DNA from: JAWPMT01 sp965601475 | Lineage (GTDB): Bacteria; Bacteroidota; Bacteroidia; Cytophagales; Cyclobacteriaceae | Assembly (NCBI GenBank): GCA_965601475.1 | Contig: OZ271832.1 | Coordinates: forward strand, 1,116,001 to 1,180,000 | Reading direction: 5' to 3' | Length of the DNA: 64,000 nt | Shown: one piece after another, positions 27,262 to 36,143 of the stretch | Numbering within the stretch: position 1 is the stretch's first letter | Layout: each line of letters starts with the position of its first letter | The notes under the pieces: generated by a model | Seen by the model: the letters and a program-made list of their open reading frames with translations, nothing else | Databases searched by the model: none | Told to the model about the DNA's origin: nothing | Made by a program: the position numbers and the translations under genes

Positions 27262-29979
27262 TTAATCGTTTTTCTGGGCCTTCAATGAACTGGTCAGAAA
27301 AAAGGAGTATCCAACCTGCGCCTGAGCAAATCCTGTATTCCAAAATCGCCGTTGCCAAAAATATCGGTAGCGAAAGAAAAGCTTTCCATCGTTATTTGGC
27401 CCGGTATTGAGTTGCGCATTGAGTTCGATTCGATAATATCTTTTGTCTAATTTTTCATTAACGAAGCCATTTTCAAGTCTAAAAGCATCTCGGTCACCTA
27501 CCTGCACGAGCTGATTATCTCTTAAAAACAGCTCATGCCACGACCAATTAAAATCAAACTCAAAACGCTCATCCGTCTGCAGGTTCCAGGTAGCTTTGGA
27601 GAGCATCAGTCTCAATGTATTGACTTCTATTTCTCGGGCCGGTTGATCCGCAAATTCGACCTCCAACCCATTCGCAATTTGAACAGAATCACGTAGTGCT
27701 ACGCGGCCATATCTAAATCCCGCGTCAACATAAAAGGTGGACTTGAGTGAGGGGATATCCAATAGCGCAAGGTTCAAATCCAATCCGGTCGAAAAATTCT
27801 CGTGGCTGCGTAGGTCAAGTGTGGTTACGAAGCGATCGGGCGTATAAACTCCATTCGTAAAATCGTTTCGGTAGTTAATATCTAATCGTCGGTTATTGTC
27901 CTCCACCTTGGAAAAGGTTAGATCGGGACGGACATATGCCAATGCGCCCCAATTCCAAACATCATCTGTCTTTCTCGGGAATAAGACAAATGCATCTCTC
28001 CAAGTCACAATATTCAATCGTTGAGTAAATTCCGTCTGAATCAAGCCATTTTCGCGATTTTGAGAAAAGCCAAGCAGATCGGAGAATACTTTCGCCTGGA
28101 ACAGCTTTTTACGTTCCAATTTGTACAACTTCTTTGACTTATAGTTTTTCTCACTGACAACATTATTATCTGAATCATGGTCAAACTCGAAGTTGATTAC
28201 CTCATCTCTGGGGCTAAAATCTCTACGCCCCACTTTATGTTCCTGTAAATAGTTGACGACTAACGAACTCATCGGGAGCAGAAACCTACTATCAATGTTC
28301 TTATTTCCATTTGCACCTATATAGTATGACAACAAGCGGTAATTTCTATTGAGAGATTTTAGGTTTTTATAATCGCGCTTCCTCGAAAACCCAAACGGGT
28401 AGAGATTGGTAAATTTTCTTTCTGTTTTGTAATCCAGCACCTCAAGCACTTCTTCCAGTTTTTCATCCCCTTTCTTGTTTCTGAGGTGTAAATCTCCAAT
28501 AGTGGTAATATTCTCGATGAACCCGTTTTTGAATTCCAACTGAGCTCTTTCAATCTCATAATTATACCTGGGATATTTGGATATCATATCAATGAGATCT
28601 TTACGTTGTCTTTGAAATTGTTCTAAATTGCTTTCATACGCTAGGATGAGACCTTGAAATCGCCTGAGACTATCTGAAGATAATGAGTCACCATCAATAG
28701 CTTCAATATCGACTGATCTCTCTAGTTCATCATATTCTCGTTGTGATTCGTCGTTGAAAGTTTTGAGTCCAAAATATTCTTTTTGTACCCTGAGGATTTC
28801 TTCAATTTCCTTTATCTCCGTAGCCAAAACTTGACGCTCTCGCTCTTTTTGAGTTCGAAATTCACTTAATTGAGCCTCAATTACATCTTTCGTCCTGGGG
28901 CCATAGACTGAATCAACGGTTAATTCCCCCAGTTTCTGAACTCTACCGATCACTCCTGCCAAGACGACATCATACGCATCTGAAACACCCCCGATAGAAT
29001 AATTGAGAAGTGTAAGTGACTTTCTAATTTGTCGAACCTGTTCATTGCGAGTTGGAGGGTCTTTTAGACGTATAACAGATTCAGTTAACGCACCTCTAGA
29101 CAGTAAAATGTCCTTTTCAACACTCAGCGCCTGTCTCTTCTTATCCTCCAAAGTCAATTCTCGTGATTTCATATCATCTGGCTGGCGGCGATCGGGATTA
29201 AGCTCTTCTTCCAGTCTTCGGATTTCGGTATTTGAACTTAGAATTTGTCCCAACAAATCTTGAATCCTTTTGCTTCTTCCAATGAAATTCTTAATGATCA
29301 GGTCCTTTGTATTGTCTTTGTTTTTTTGATAATCGAGATACTTCTCATAAACCAGATCAAAACGTCGCTCCAAACTGTCCTGATGTTCTTTTTTCATTTC
29401 TAACCTCAAGGCTTTCTTCATTTTCCCTCGAGGAAGCTCATATTCTAACTTATCGTCCCAACTGTACCACTTTTTCAAGCCGGACTTTCTGTAAGTGATT
29501 CCGGGATTATAAGGTTTATCCAGGTTATCGATTATTTTCTTGGCTCCTTTTCGATGTGAAATCTTTAAATCTTTATCCAACTCACGTTCCAAATTGATGG
29601 TTCCATCAAGGGTCAATTCTCCCGCTAGAGGTGCTGCATTAAAATTGGCGATTGCTTCAAGTACACCATCATAAATAGCAAAAATCTTCTTTGCTTCCGT
29701 CTCAATCTTGAGCTCTTCATTGGGGTATTTTGCCTTTACGACAGGGTCTTCAAAAACAGCTTTGAAACCGTTAACAAAGGCAGGTTCTTTAAACTTAACA
29801 AGAGAATATTCTCTTGGCTGGAATCCCTTCATATCGATTCTGATCCTGTACTCATCTTCTCCTTTTGATCCCGAAATTTTCAAATCCGGATTATCGAAAA
29901 TATTATTAGGAGGCAATGTTTGCCCCATTACACAAGTGCATATCGCCAGGAATGTCACTATTGATATGATCCTTTTCAT
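27262..29979 (-). CDS. Large exported coiled-coil protein, possibly with C-terminal outer-membrane barrel
   Basis: 905 residues with a signal peptide (IISIVTFLAICTCVMGQ). After a strand-rich N-terminal ~130 residues the middle third is strongly helical and charged (EEIEEILRVQKEYFGL; YESNLEQFQRQRKDLIDMI). The last ~250 residues have alternating amphipathic strands (LDINYRNDFTNGVYTP; FSTGLDLNLALLDIP; FEFDFNWSWHELFL), compatible with an outer-membrane barrel. No known family recognised. Its start overlaps the stop of the upstream lipoprotein gene by 4 bases. The pair lies between two fragments of a decayed Mu-like prophage and may have been its cargo. Confidence 0.7.
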   Translation of the reverse strand: MKRIISIVTFLAICTCVMGQTLPPNNIFDNPDLKISGSKGEDEYRIRIDMKGFQPREYSLVKFKEPAFVNGFKAVFEDPVVKAKYPNEELKIETEAKKIFAIYDGVLEAIANFNAAPLAGELTLDGTINLERELDKDLKISHRKGAKKIIDNLDKPYNPGITYRKSGLKKWYSWDDKLEYELPRGKMKKALRLEMKKEHQDSLERRFDLVYEKYLDYQKNKDNTKDLIIKNFIGRSKRIQDLLGQILSSNTEIRRLEEELNPDRRQPDDMKSRELTLEDKKRQALSVEKDILLSRGALTESVIRLKDPPTRNEQVRQIRKSLTLLNYSIGGVSDAYDVVLAGVIGRVQKLGELTVDSVYGPRTKDVIEAQLSEFRTQKERERQVLATEIKEIEEILRVQKEYFGLKTFNDESQREYDELERSVDIEAIDGDSLSSDSLRRFQGLILAYESNLEQFQRQRKDLIDMISKYPRYNYEIERAQLEFKNGFIENITTIGDLHLRNKKGDEKLEEVLEVLDYKTERKFTNLYPFGFSRKRDYKNLKSLNRNYRLLSYYIGANGNKNIDSRFLLPMSSLVVNYLQEHKVGRRDFSPRDEVINFEFDHDSDNNVVSEKNYKSKKLYKLERKKLFQAKVFSDLLGFSQNRENGLIQTEFTQRLNIVTWRDAFVLFPRKTDDVWNWGALAYVRPDLTFSKVEDNNRRLDINYRNDFTNGVYTPDRFVTTLDLRSHENFSTGLDLNLALLDIPSLKSTFYVDAGFRYGRVALRDSVQIANGLEVEFADQPAREIEVNTLRLMLSKATWNLQTDERFEFDFNWSWHELFLRDNQLVQVGDRDAFRLENGFVNEKLDKRYYRIELNAQLNTGPNNDGKLFFRYRYFWQRRFWNTGFAQAQVGYSFFLTSSLKAQKND

Positions 29980-30389
29980 TGTTTGGTGATTGTAGTAAGT
30001 AGTGTATCCTGATTAGCTGTAGTGAACAACAATGTATCACCTAGTTGTATACCTTGGACTAAACCATCGGAGAAGGCCGTTGTATCCCTGAATCCCGTAG
30101 TGGAGCTCATCGTTCCCTCAAAGGAGCCATCGGAAAAGATGGACCCGGAAAGACTTTTGAGCGTATCACCGGTCAAAGACATCATCAAAACACCGAGGCT
30201 ATCAACGGTCCCCATCAGTCTACCTCGCTCCGTGAAAGCATCAGTAGCCTGAAAAAGGTATTCCCCTTCGTAAGAACCTTTCAATAGCGGATAAGGGGAT
30301 TTTGGAAATGCGTCTTCGCAACAAACGCTGCAGCGGAGGAATAGACAAACAAATGCTGCCCAGCAGCATAGCTTATAGAAATGAGACAT
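29976..30389 (-). CDS. Small putative lipoprotein, partner of the 905-residue protein
   Basis: 137 residues from the ATG at 30389, selected because it begins a hydrophobic signal with cysteines (YKLCCWAAFVCLFLRC); an in-frame ATG at 30515 would place 42 residues ahead of it. The mature part has short repeated beta units (GSYEGEYLFQA; GTVDSLGVLMMSLTGDT; GSIFSDGSFEGTM). Translationally coupled to the following gene (ATGA overlap), so the two products probably act together in the envelope. Confidence 0.65.
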   Translation of the reverse strand: MSHFYKLCCWAAFVCLFLRCSVCCEDAFPKSPYPLLKGSYEGEYLFQATDAFTERGRLMGTVDSLGVLMMSLTGDTLKSLSGSIFSDGSFEGTMSSTTGFRDTTAFSDGLVQGIQLGDTLLFTTANQDTLLTTITKQ

Positions 30390-30587
30390 GCTGGTCTTAT
30401 GGTTGGTTAGTATTGTCAAACTAAATAACATATTGAGGAATTCCAAATACCTGTTTCTAGGTATATTGAACAAAACCTCCATAATAATCCTATGGGGGCC
30501 AACCAAGTATTTCACTGCTACACTACAAAAAGCTTCTTTCGTCCATACATTGGGGAAGATTACTCAAGGGCCATTGAGAACAATTAA

Positions 30588-30734
30588 TTAATCAAAAGAG
30601 AGAACAACACAATAAACGAATTTCATTACTATTTGCCTGCGGATACTGGAATAACCAACATCATCCATGAAGGGATAACCATTAACCGTAAAGAAACCGG
30701 AACAACTTTCGAAATTGGGTCATATATGAACTAA
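30588..30734 (+). pseudogene. Possible 3' fragment of an unknown gene
   Basis: A 48-codon frame without any start codon reads KRENNTINEFHYYLPADTG, then IIHEGITINRKETGTT and stops at 30734. Composition looks protein-like and the absence of a start suggests a remnant. No family is recognised; it may also be chance. Confidence 0.25.
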
Positions 30735-30772
30735 AACTGATGCCAACAGACGGTCGTTATTCTCATAACTCA

Positions 30773-31408
30773 CTACTTCAACTCGACAACTTCTTTAATA
30801 ATAGGTTCCCCCACTTCCTCCAATTTCACCTCCCACTTCCGACCATAAACCTCTAGCCTATAAACCCTATCCTGGCCCTTAACCTTTACAAACTCCATCT
30901 CCTTCACCACCTCCCTCAAATCCCTCACCAACTCATTCCTAAACCACTCATTTTTAGATGGGGCCTCAAGGGCTTTCCCGATATCAGCCAGTCTCAGCTG
31001 AACTTTACGCTTATCAGCTGTTAAGACGGTTTCTGATTTGCCCTTCAGCTCACCCTTCCAAAAATCCAGCACCTCTTGGCGTTGATTGACAAGGACCGCT
31101 TCCATGGCCTGCTTAGCAATGTCCTTGAAGTTTTTGACCTGGAAGTAAGGATGATCATTGGTCACCACGCGGCCAAACTTCCCCGGATTGATGTTCCAGG
31201 GGGTCAGCTCATTATTGAGATCTGAAAAGTTGATGTTACGGTCATTAAGTGGCTTTCGGGTCTGCGACATCCAGCCTCTACAGCGTGGTTCATCCGGAGC
31301 CCAGTGCAGATCCAGAACTGGATCATCCAGGCTGAGGACGGCGCCATTCCATTTCACATGGTGGGGTCGGGTGCATCCCGTTCGTGAACACAGGGAGATC
31401 TGCTTCAA
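30773..31408 (-). pseudogene. C-terminal fragment of a MuF-type head morphogenesis gene
   Basis: About 198 residues, from TRPHHVKWNGAVLSLDDP to the C-terminus, are nearly identical to the C-terminal part of the prophage MuF protein at 49656-50690. The first ~12 codons (upstream of ~31374) are unrelated, so the N-terminal half is missing and the present start is accidental. Orientation and order relative to the 26940 fragment are as in the intact prophage. The extreme C-termini diverge (EEVGEPIIKEVVELK here), so this is a relic of a sister phage and not a recent copy. Confidence 0.85.
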
Positions 31409-31665
31409 GGGGAGATAATTAAGGTCAGGAAAGCCGCTTAGTAGGGGATCAATACCAAATCGTCCAATAGTTTCTTAGTACCAGATTAGCGAGTGATTCT
31501 CACTTGCCGTTCTTATCTTTAGGTTACAAAATCAGTTTCTTGGAATGAATCAAGAAGAACATCGACAATGCTGCTTAGCAAAGCAAATTTCATTTCAGAT
31601 CGCACAGGGGAAATTGTTCCATTAATGCTCTATATGGGATTCACTACTTCCTAAAAAAATGGATA

Positions 31666-32874
31666 ATGAGTCAATTTAATCCCATAGAAAGAATCGGAAT
31701 TCATCGAGTTGCCCTGATTTTTTTGGAACAATATGGATGGATAGAAAGAGAGCAACCAATTTCGGATTTTGGAATTGATATGCATCTTGAAATCGTAGAT
31801 GATGGAACACCCACTGGTCAAATCTTTGCCCTTCAAATAAAGAGTGGTGAAAGCTACTTCTCAGAGTCTACGTCTGAAAATTACATTTATAGAGGAACAA
31901 ACAAACACTTGGATTATTGGCTGAGCCAGTCTGTCCCAGTTCTAATTGTAATATACAATCCAAGGGAAGATAAAGCGTATTGGGAACACGTGAAGCCTGT
32001 AAACGTGATTAAGACAAATGTTGATTGGAAAATTAAAATCCCCAAGGGCAATGACCTTAACTCTTCAAAAAGCCAGATCAAATTAATCTATCACAATCCG
32101 AAACACCATACAGTTATGGAAGTTGGAGACAGCTCCCATAGGGGTGCTAGAAGAGTAGACGCAAAAATCCTCGTTGAAAGCACTCATGCTCAGAGTCGAA
32201 ATGCCATGAAAAAGATGATTCCTGAAATCATCAATAAATTCATGAAGAGCGATTACCACAGAAACGAAATTACCCGAGAGCAATATGAAGGAATGGATGC
32301 TGAAGTCGTATTTCTGTTCTTTTACAACAGTATTCAGCAGGTGAATAGAGGATTAATGTTTGCAAGGGCTATCTGGAACAACCCTGATTGCCAATATCCA
32401 TTGACCCCCTTCAAAGCTGATGAGATCATTGAAGGCATTGAAGTGAAATGGGATTCTGAGTTTTCCGAGCTTGGTGAATTCATAGCTAACAACGAGCTTT
32501 CGAAAGGGGATTACTTAGAGAAAGCTAATTCAGCTTTTTCACACGTAAATGGACTGTTCACCTCTGTCACCAGAATTTTCAAAAATTATGAAACAGATGG
32601 GGAATTTGAAGTGCTAAGAAACTTCATTGGCTCAAAGGAAACGGAGTTTGAACTACTAATCAATAGTCCCTTAGAATCGGGATTTGCACCCTTAGAATGC
32701 GAACAAATCGACAGAATTATCAGAGAATCTGAGGCTCTAATGCACAATATCTGGATAGTCGCAACTGCCGGTAGTAGAGATGAAGGGAATATCACCTATT
32801 TAATTAGAAACTATCTGAAAGAGGTCGGCCAAAAAATCGAGTATTACGAATATGAATTGAAAAAGATCAAGTGA
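31666..32874 (+). CDS. DUF4365 (PD-(D/E)xK nuclease-like) protein
   Basis: 402 residues. The N-terminal ~150 residues match DUF4365: NPIERIGIHRVALIFLEQYG, then DFGIDMHLEI and FALQIKSGESYF supply the Asp and Q-x-K of a restriction-endonuclease-like core, followed by LDYWLSQSVPVLIVIYNP. The C-terminal ~250 residues are helical and unrecognised. DUF4365 domains are frequent in defence-type accessory genes, so a nuclease role against foreign DNA is possible but inferred. It lies between the decayed phage fragment and the left end of the intact prophage. Confidence 0.8.
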   Translation: MSQFNPIERIGIHRVALIFLEQYGWIEREQPISDFGIDMHLEIVDDGTPTGQIFALQIKSGESYFSESTSENYIYRGTNKHLDYWLSQSVPVLIVIYNPREDKAYWEHVKPVNVIKTNVDWKIKIPKGNDLNSSKSQIKLIYHNPKHHTVMEVGDSSHRGARRVDAKILVESTHAQSRNAMKKMIPEIINKFMKSDYHRNEITREQYEGMDAEVVFLFFYNSIQQVNRGLMFARAIWNNPDCQYPLTPFKADEIIEGIEVKWDSEFSELGEFIANNELSKGDYLEKANSAFSHVNGLFTSVTRIFKNYETDGEFEVLRNFIGSKETEFELLINSPLESGFAPLECEQIDRIIRESEALMHNIWIVATAGSRDEGNITYLIRNYLKEVGQKIEYYEYELKKIK

Positions 32875-33221
32875 AATGCTGGTATCAAATGATTAGGACA
32901 TATCACCACAGATTTAGGAAAAACTGTTGCTTTGGTAGTGATTTAGAAAGTTCTAAGGCACGTACCATATCTGGTATTTACATTTTTTGTGCTCGCGGAT
33001 AAGGCCTCGCCCACTATCGGTTTATCAAAAGGTCACGATATCACAAGACTTCTCTACTCTTCTGAATTTTTTGCTTGACAACAATGTCTCCAATCCCCCT
33101 GATAATACAATTCCGAAACTCCTCCTGTTGGTCCCCGTCAAGAGGATTTCTGCACCCATCATGATGTTCCATTAACAGACAAATTCCCTATTTGGGAAGA
33201 CAAAATATGCCATGCCCTCAT
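32875..33221. other. Spacer left of the prophage end; no gene seen
   Basis: Only short chance frames are present. The last bases before the proposed prophage terminus (33217-33221, CTCAT) would be the left copy of the 5-bp target duplication expected of a Mu-like insertion; the right copy is outside the window. Confidence 0.4.
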
Positions 33222-33230
33222 TGTCAAAAA

Positions 33231-33621
33231 CCATACGTTTGGATTTTGACTCGTCGACAAAACCATACGGTTCGAACCTGAATCGTTATACGGTTCGAAT
33301 TTGACTGGCCACAATTAGGGGGTCAAATACCAAACGTATAACTCAGTATTATCTACAATAGGCGTTTGGGGCGTTCTAAGGGCGATTTCGTCAAATTCAA
33401 CAAAGTTGTGTAGTCAAAATTTGGGGTGGAATGAGCTATGAATGCGAAGAGAATGAGGAAGAATGACGGCAAAACCGCGAATCCTCTTCGCAACTAAGTA
33501 CCAGAATGCCCCAAAATCGCAAATCCGGGTACTTTGCTCCGCGAAGAACTATTGGCTTCCTCCGAAGAAATTTACCAACCAGGCGCTTACCTAATACGCG
33601 AGTCAAATTCGAAACGTATGG
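33231..33621. promoter_or_regulatory. Five transposase-binding-type end repeats
   Basis: Motif YYATACGKTTNGAATTTGAC occurs at 33231-33250, 33263-33282 and 33286-33305 (direct) and inverted at 33322-33341 and 33602-33621. A half-similar site (GTCAAATTC) is at ~33390. Clustered multi-copy sites in both orientations at the outer edge of a Mu-like prophage are what MuA end sites look like; assignment to this transposase is inferred. No convincing gene lies in 33222-33817. Confidence 0.75.
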
Positions 33622-33817
33622 TTTTGTCTTTCGAAGACTCACGTATTGTGCAGGTATTGCGCATGTATTGTGCAGAAAGGTGACAGAACAACAACGTCAT
33701 TGCAACGCGGTAGATGCGCTTGTTAGCCCCTTGCCACTGCTCTGTTCACCCGCTTCCTCAATGGTCCCAGGTAAGGTTACTTTTACACCAGTATTCACAA
33801 TTTAAAAACTTCAAATT

Positions 33818-33964
33818 ATGAAAAAGCTATTGCTAGCCGTCTGCGTTCTTGTATTTGCCATTTCACTTCCATCTTGTACCGAGGAAATCCTCTCTCCGGA
33901 CACCCAGTCTTCGACCACATTGGAGACGGATGATGAAGAAGATGAATCCAAACCGCCTATTTGA
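33818..33964 (+). CDS. Small acidic lipoprotein
   Basis: 48 residues: MKKLLLAVCVLVFAISLPSC is a clear lipoprotein signal with a PSC lipobox, followed by an acidic tail (TLETDDEEDESKPP). A hairpin with an oligo-T run follows at 34007-34040. Its place next to the prophage end suggests a lysogenic-conversion gene that modifies the host surface. Confidence 0.65.
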   Translation: MKKLLLAVCVLVFAISLPSCTEEILSPDTQSSTTLETDDEEDESKPPI

Positions 33965-34006
33965 AGCGGAAGGAGCGCCTCACAGAACACGAAATCAACC
34001 ACATCG

Positions 34007-34040
34007 AGCCACCGACCTTAGCGACGGCGGCTTTTTTTTT
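34007..34040 (+). terminator. Intrinsic terminator
   Basis: AGCCACCG pairs with CGGCGGCT (one A-C mismatch) and is followed by nine T residues (34032-34040). It ends transcription of the small lipoprotein gene. Confidence 0.7.
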
Positions 34041-34154
34041 GAACGGCTTTTTTACTACTATTGTCACACCAGTATGCGAAAAATATATCTAAAGAATTAT
34101 CTGATAATCAGATGTTTTCAAATGATATAAACTACAGATACGCACTATGAAGAT

Positions 34155-35357
34155 ATGGTTTTAAGTAGCCTTCTCTTATTACTTTCTTTAGGCCTTCAGG
34201 GTCAGGACGTCAATAAAGATCCTGAGGAAATCTTTCAGTCAGGCCGGGATCAAATATTGAATGGTGACTTGGTGCAAGCAGTCCCGACAATAGAACAGGC
34301 CTTGGAATTGTTCAAGGCAGAGAAGAACAACGAAGGGATTTCAAAATCTCTGATGGCCTTAGGGTACATCAATGAGCAAAGTGACACCTTGGGAGCTGCA
34401 GTCATTTACTACTTCGAGTCATTGAAGTTTGATCCGGATGACTATTACCGAATGGCCACCTACAACAATTTGGGAAAGATCTACAAGAATCTAGGTAAAC
34501 ATGTAGAAGCTATGGAGTTCTACAAGGCAGCACTAGAGGCAGCGGATAGTTATGATGACGATGGAGAGAAAGCAGGAGTCCTTTACAATATTGGAAATCT
34601 CCTAAAAAATGGTGGTAACTGTATGGATGCCAAAGACTATTACTTGGATGCTCTCACAATTACTCAACGAATCAACGATGAGACCCGAACTAACCGAACC
34701 CTAAATGCCTTGGGTCTGTGCTACAAGAACTTCGGCGACTACCAGAACGCTAGGGAATATTTCGAGACCGTTATCGATCGAGCAACAGGCAGCAAGTATC
34801 TGGGCCGGTCCTACCACAATATTGCATGGACATACTATATGGAAGGGAATCATTCTCAAGCCATCTACTATGGAAAGAAGGCCTTAGAATTCAAAAGTGG
34901 CCAAGATCGTGTTATCACTTTAATCGATTTGGGTCTATCATATAAGGGCAACGGCCAGATTGAAGAGGCTTTCAACAGCTGGAACAAAGCTATTGCCATA
35001 GGCGTGAGGGAAAATGTCCCTGAAGAATTCGTCGTTTACAAACACCTGTACCAAGCTCAGGAGGACGATCGAGCCTTACACAAGGAATATACAGATACCT
35101 ATATCTCCTTCGCTGAGAATCACATGAGATTCCTACAAAGCTTGGAAAACAAAAGCTACCTCCATGACTTCGATCTCCAGATCCAGCTGTACCGAGACAG
35201 AGTTCATCAGCAGGATCTGCAAAGAAATCTTCAAAAGTGGATTTGGATTGCTGTTATCTCCGCAAGCGTGGTTGGACTGTTAGTTTGGGCCATCAACGTT
35301 CTATTTAGGCGCAAGAACAGAAAAGAAGCAGAAAGGATGATGAAGGAATTACTCTAG
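34155..35357 (+). CDS. Exported TPR protein with C-terminal membrane anchor
   Basis: 400 residues. A hydrophobic N-terminus (MVLSSLLLLLSLGLQGQ) serves as signal peptide; residues ~25-320 hold about seven TPR units (e.g. YNNLGKIYKNLGKHVEAMEF, YNIGNLLKNGGNCMDAKDYY); a membrane helix (WIWIAVISASVVGLLVWAI) is followed by a short basic tail RRKNRKEAERMMKELL. Bacteroidota proteins of this plan usually continue into a histidine kinase or HTH output domain, which is missing here. It sits between the prophage end sites and the repressor, so it may be cargo; the stop is only 8 bases from the convergent repressor stop. Confidence 0.75.
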   Translation: MVLSSLLLLLSLGLQGQDVNKDPEEIFQSGRDQILNGDLVQAVPTIEQALELFKAEKNNEGISKSLMALGYINEQSDTLGAAVIYYFESLKFDPDDYYRMATYNNLGKIYKNLGKHVEAMEFYKAALEAADSYDDDGEKAGVLYNIGNLLKNGGNCMDAKDYYLDALTITQRINDETRTNRTLNALGLCYKNFGDYQNAREYFETVIDRATGSKYLGRSYHNIAWTYYMEGNHSQAIYYGKKALEFKSGQDRVITLIDLGLSYKGNGQIEEAFNSWNKAIAIGVRENVPEEFVVYKHLYQAQEDDRALHKEYTDTYISFAENHMRFLQSLENKSYLHDFDLQIQLYRDRVHQQDLQRNLQKWIWIAVISASVVGLLVWAINVLFRRKNRKEAERMMKELL

Positions 35358-35365
35358 CCGAATTC

Positions 35366-35824
35366 TCAATCCGGGATTTCGATATCAGGATAGGCCTTTC
35401 TAATGATCTTAATAAAGACCGACTCACGCTCGTGCAACTTGATAACCCTCTCCTTCTCAGTCAATAACTGATTGGTTTGCTCCTCAATCAATTGCCTAAG
35501 TGCCTGAATTAGCCTCTTATCACCACTAAAATCTGATTCTATCAAATCGATGAGTCCATAAATTGTAGTGGGTTCTCCGGTCTTAGATTCCTGACTTCCT
35601 GCCTCAGCTGAGTGCAATTCATCATAACCAACATCAAGAATCTCGATAATCTTATCCAATTTATCGGCATCTGGATAGGAATATCCAGACTCATAGTTCG
35701 ACACCGTGTTCTGTTTTGCACCGATTTTGAGTGCAAATACGCTCTGAGTGAACCCTTTGTCCTTACGGATTCGCTTTAAGTTGCGAGAAAAAATCGACTT
35801 TTTATCGTGATATTTCGTACTCAC
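35366..35824 (-). CDS. Phage repressor, XRE/Cro-C1 family
   Basis: 152 residues from a GTG at 35824; longer starts would run through the divergent promoter. Residues ~10-65 are an XRE helix-turn-helix (FSRNLKRIRKDKGFTQSVFA, KIGAKQNTVSNYESGYSYP). The C-terminal part is helical (QLLTEKERVIKLHERES) and could oligomerise; no peptidase-type domain is visible, so induction is not by LexA-like self-cleavage. It is divergent from the Ner-like gene across a ~53-base AT-rich spacer that should contain the operators, the layout of the c/ner switch of Mu. Confidence 0.85.
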   Translation of the reverse strand: MSTKYHDKKSIFSRNLKRIRKDKGFTQSVFALKIGAKQNTVSNYESGYSYPDADKLDKIIEILDVGYDELHSAEAGSQESKTGEPTTIYGLIDLIESDFSGDKRLIQALRQLIEEQTNQLLTEKERVIKLHERESVFIKIIRKAYPDIEIPD

Positions 35825-35877
35825 ACTTAATATTATCAAGATACTCGATTTATTTTGACTAGTAATTATCGATAAAG

Positions 35878-36141
35878 ATGTCAAAAATCATGACGTTTTC
35901 CATATCCGCCAGACAAAAAGTAGCTCAGCATTTGCGCCGTTGGCAGATCATGCATGAGGATGTTGCCAAAGAAGCTGGAGTGAGTTTGAGCACAGTTAGA
36001 AGATGGCTCAGCGACAAAAGTGATAATGACAAGGTATTCCCTGCTGCTAGGCGACTGGTGTATGAAAAGGTGCGTCAAATTGAGATGCAAGCCATCCATG
36101 CAAAACGTGAATCTCTTGAACTAGAAAGAATACCGTCCTAG
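35878..36141 (+). CDS. Ner-like early regulatory protein
   Basis: 87 residues with one helix-turn-helix (RWQIMHEDVAKEAGVSLSTV followed by RRWLSDKSDND) in a basic N-terminal half and a helical C-terminal tail. As the first rightward gene opposite the repressor and 2 bases before the transposase gene, it fits the position of Mu Ner, the negative regulator of early transcription. Confidence 0.75.
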   Translation: MSKIMTFSISARQKVAQHLRRWQIMHEDVAKEAGVSLSTVRRWLSDKSDNDKVFPAARRLVYEKVRQIEMQAIHAKRESLELERIPS

Positions 36142-36143
36142 CT

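Noticed and set aside
33436..33805. Open frames on both strands between the end sites and the small lipoprotein
   Set aside because: Overlapping frames of basic composition with no recognisable motif; the stretch reads better as non-coding end region with binding sites.
35358..35365. Prophage left end placed between the TPR gene and the repressor
   Set aside because: Only 8 bases separate the two stops, leaving no room for transposase end sites, whereas a clear cluster of sites lies at 33231-33621.
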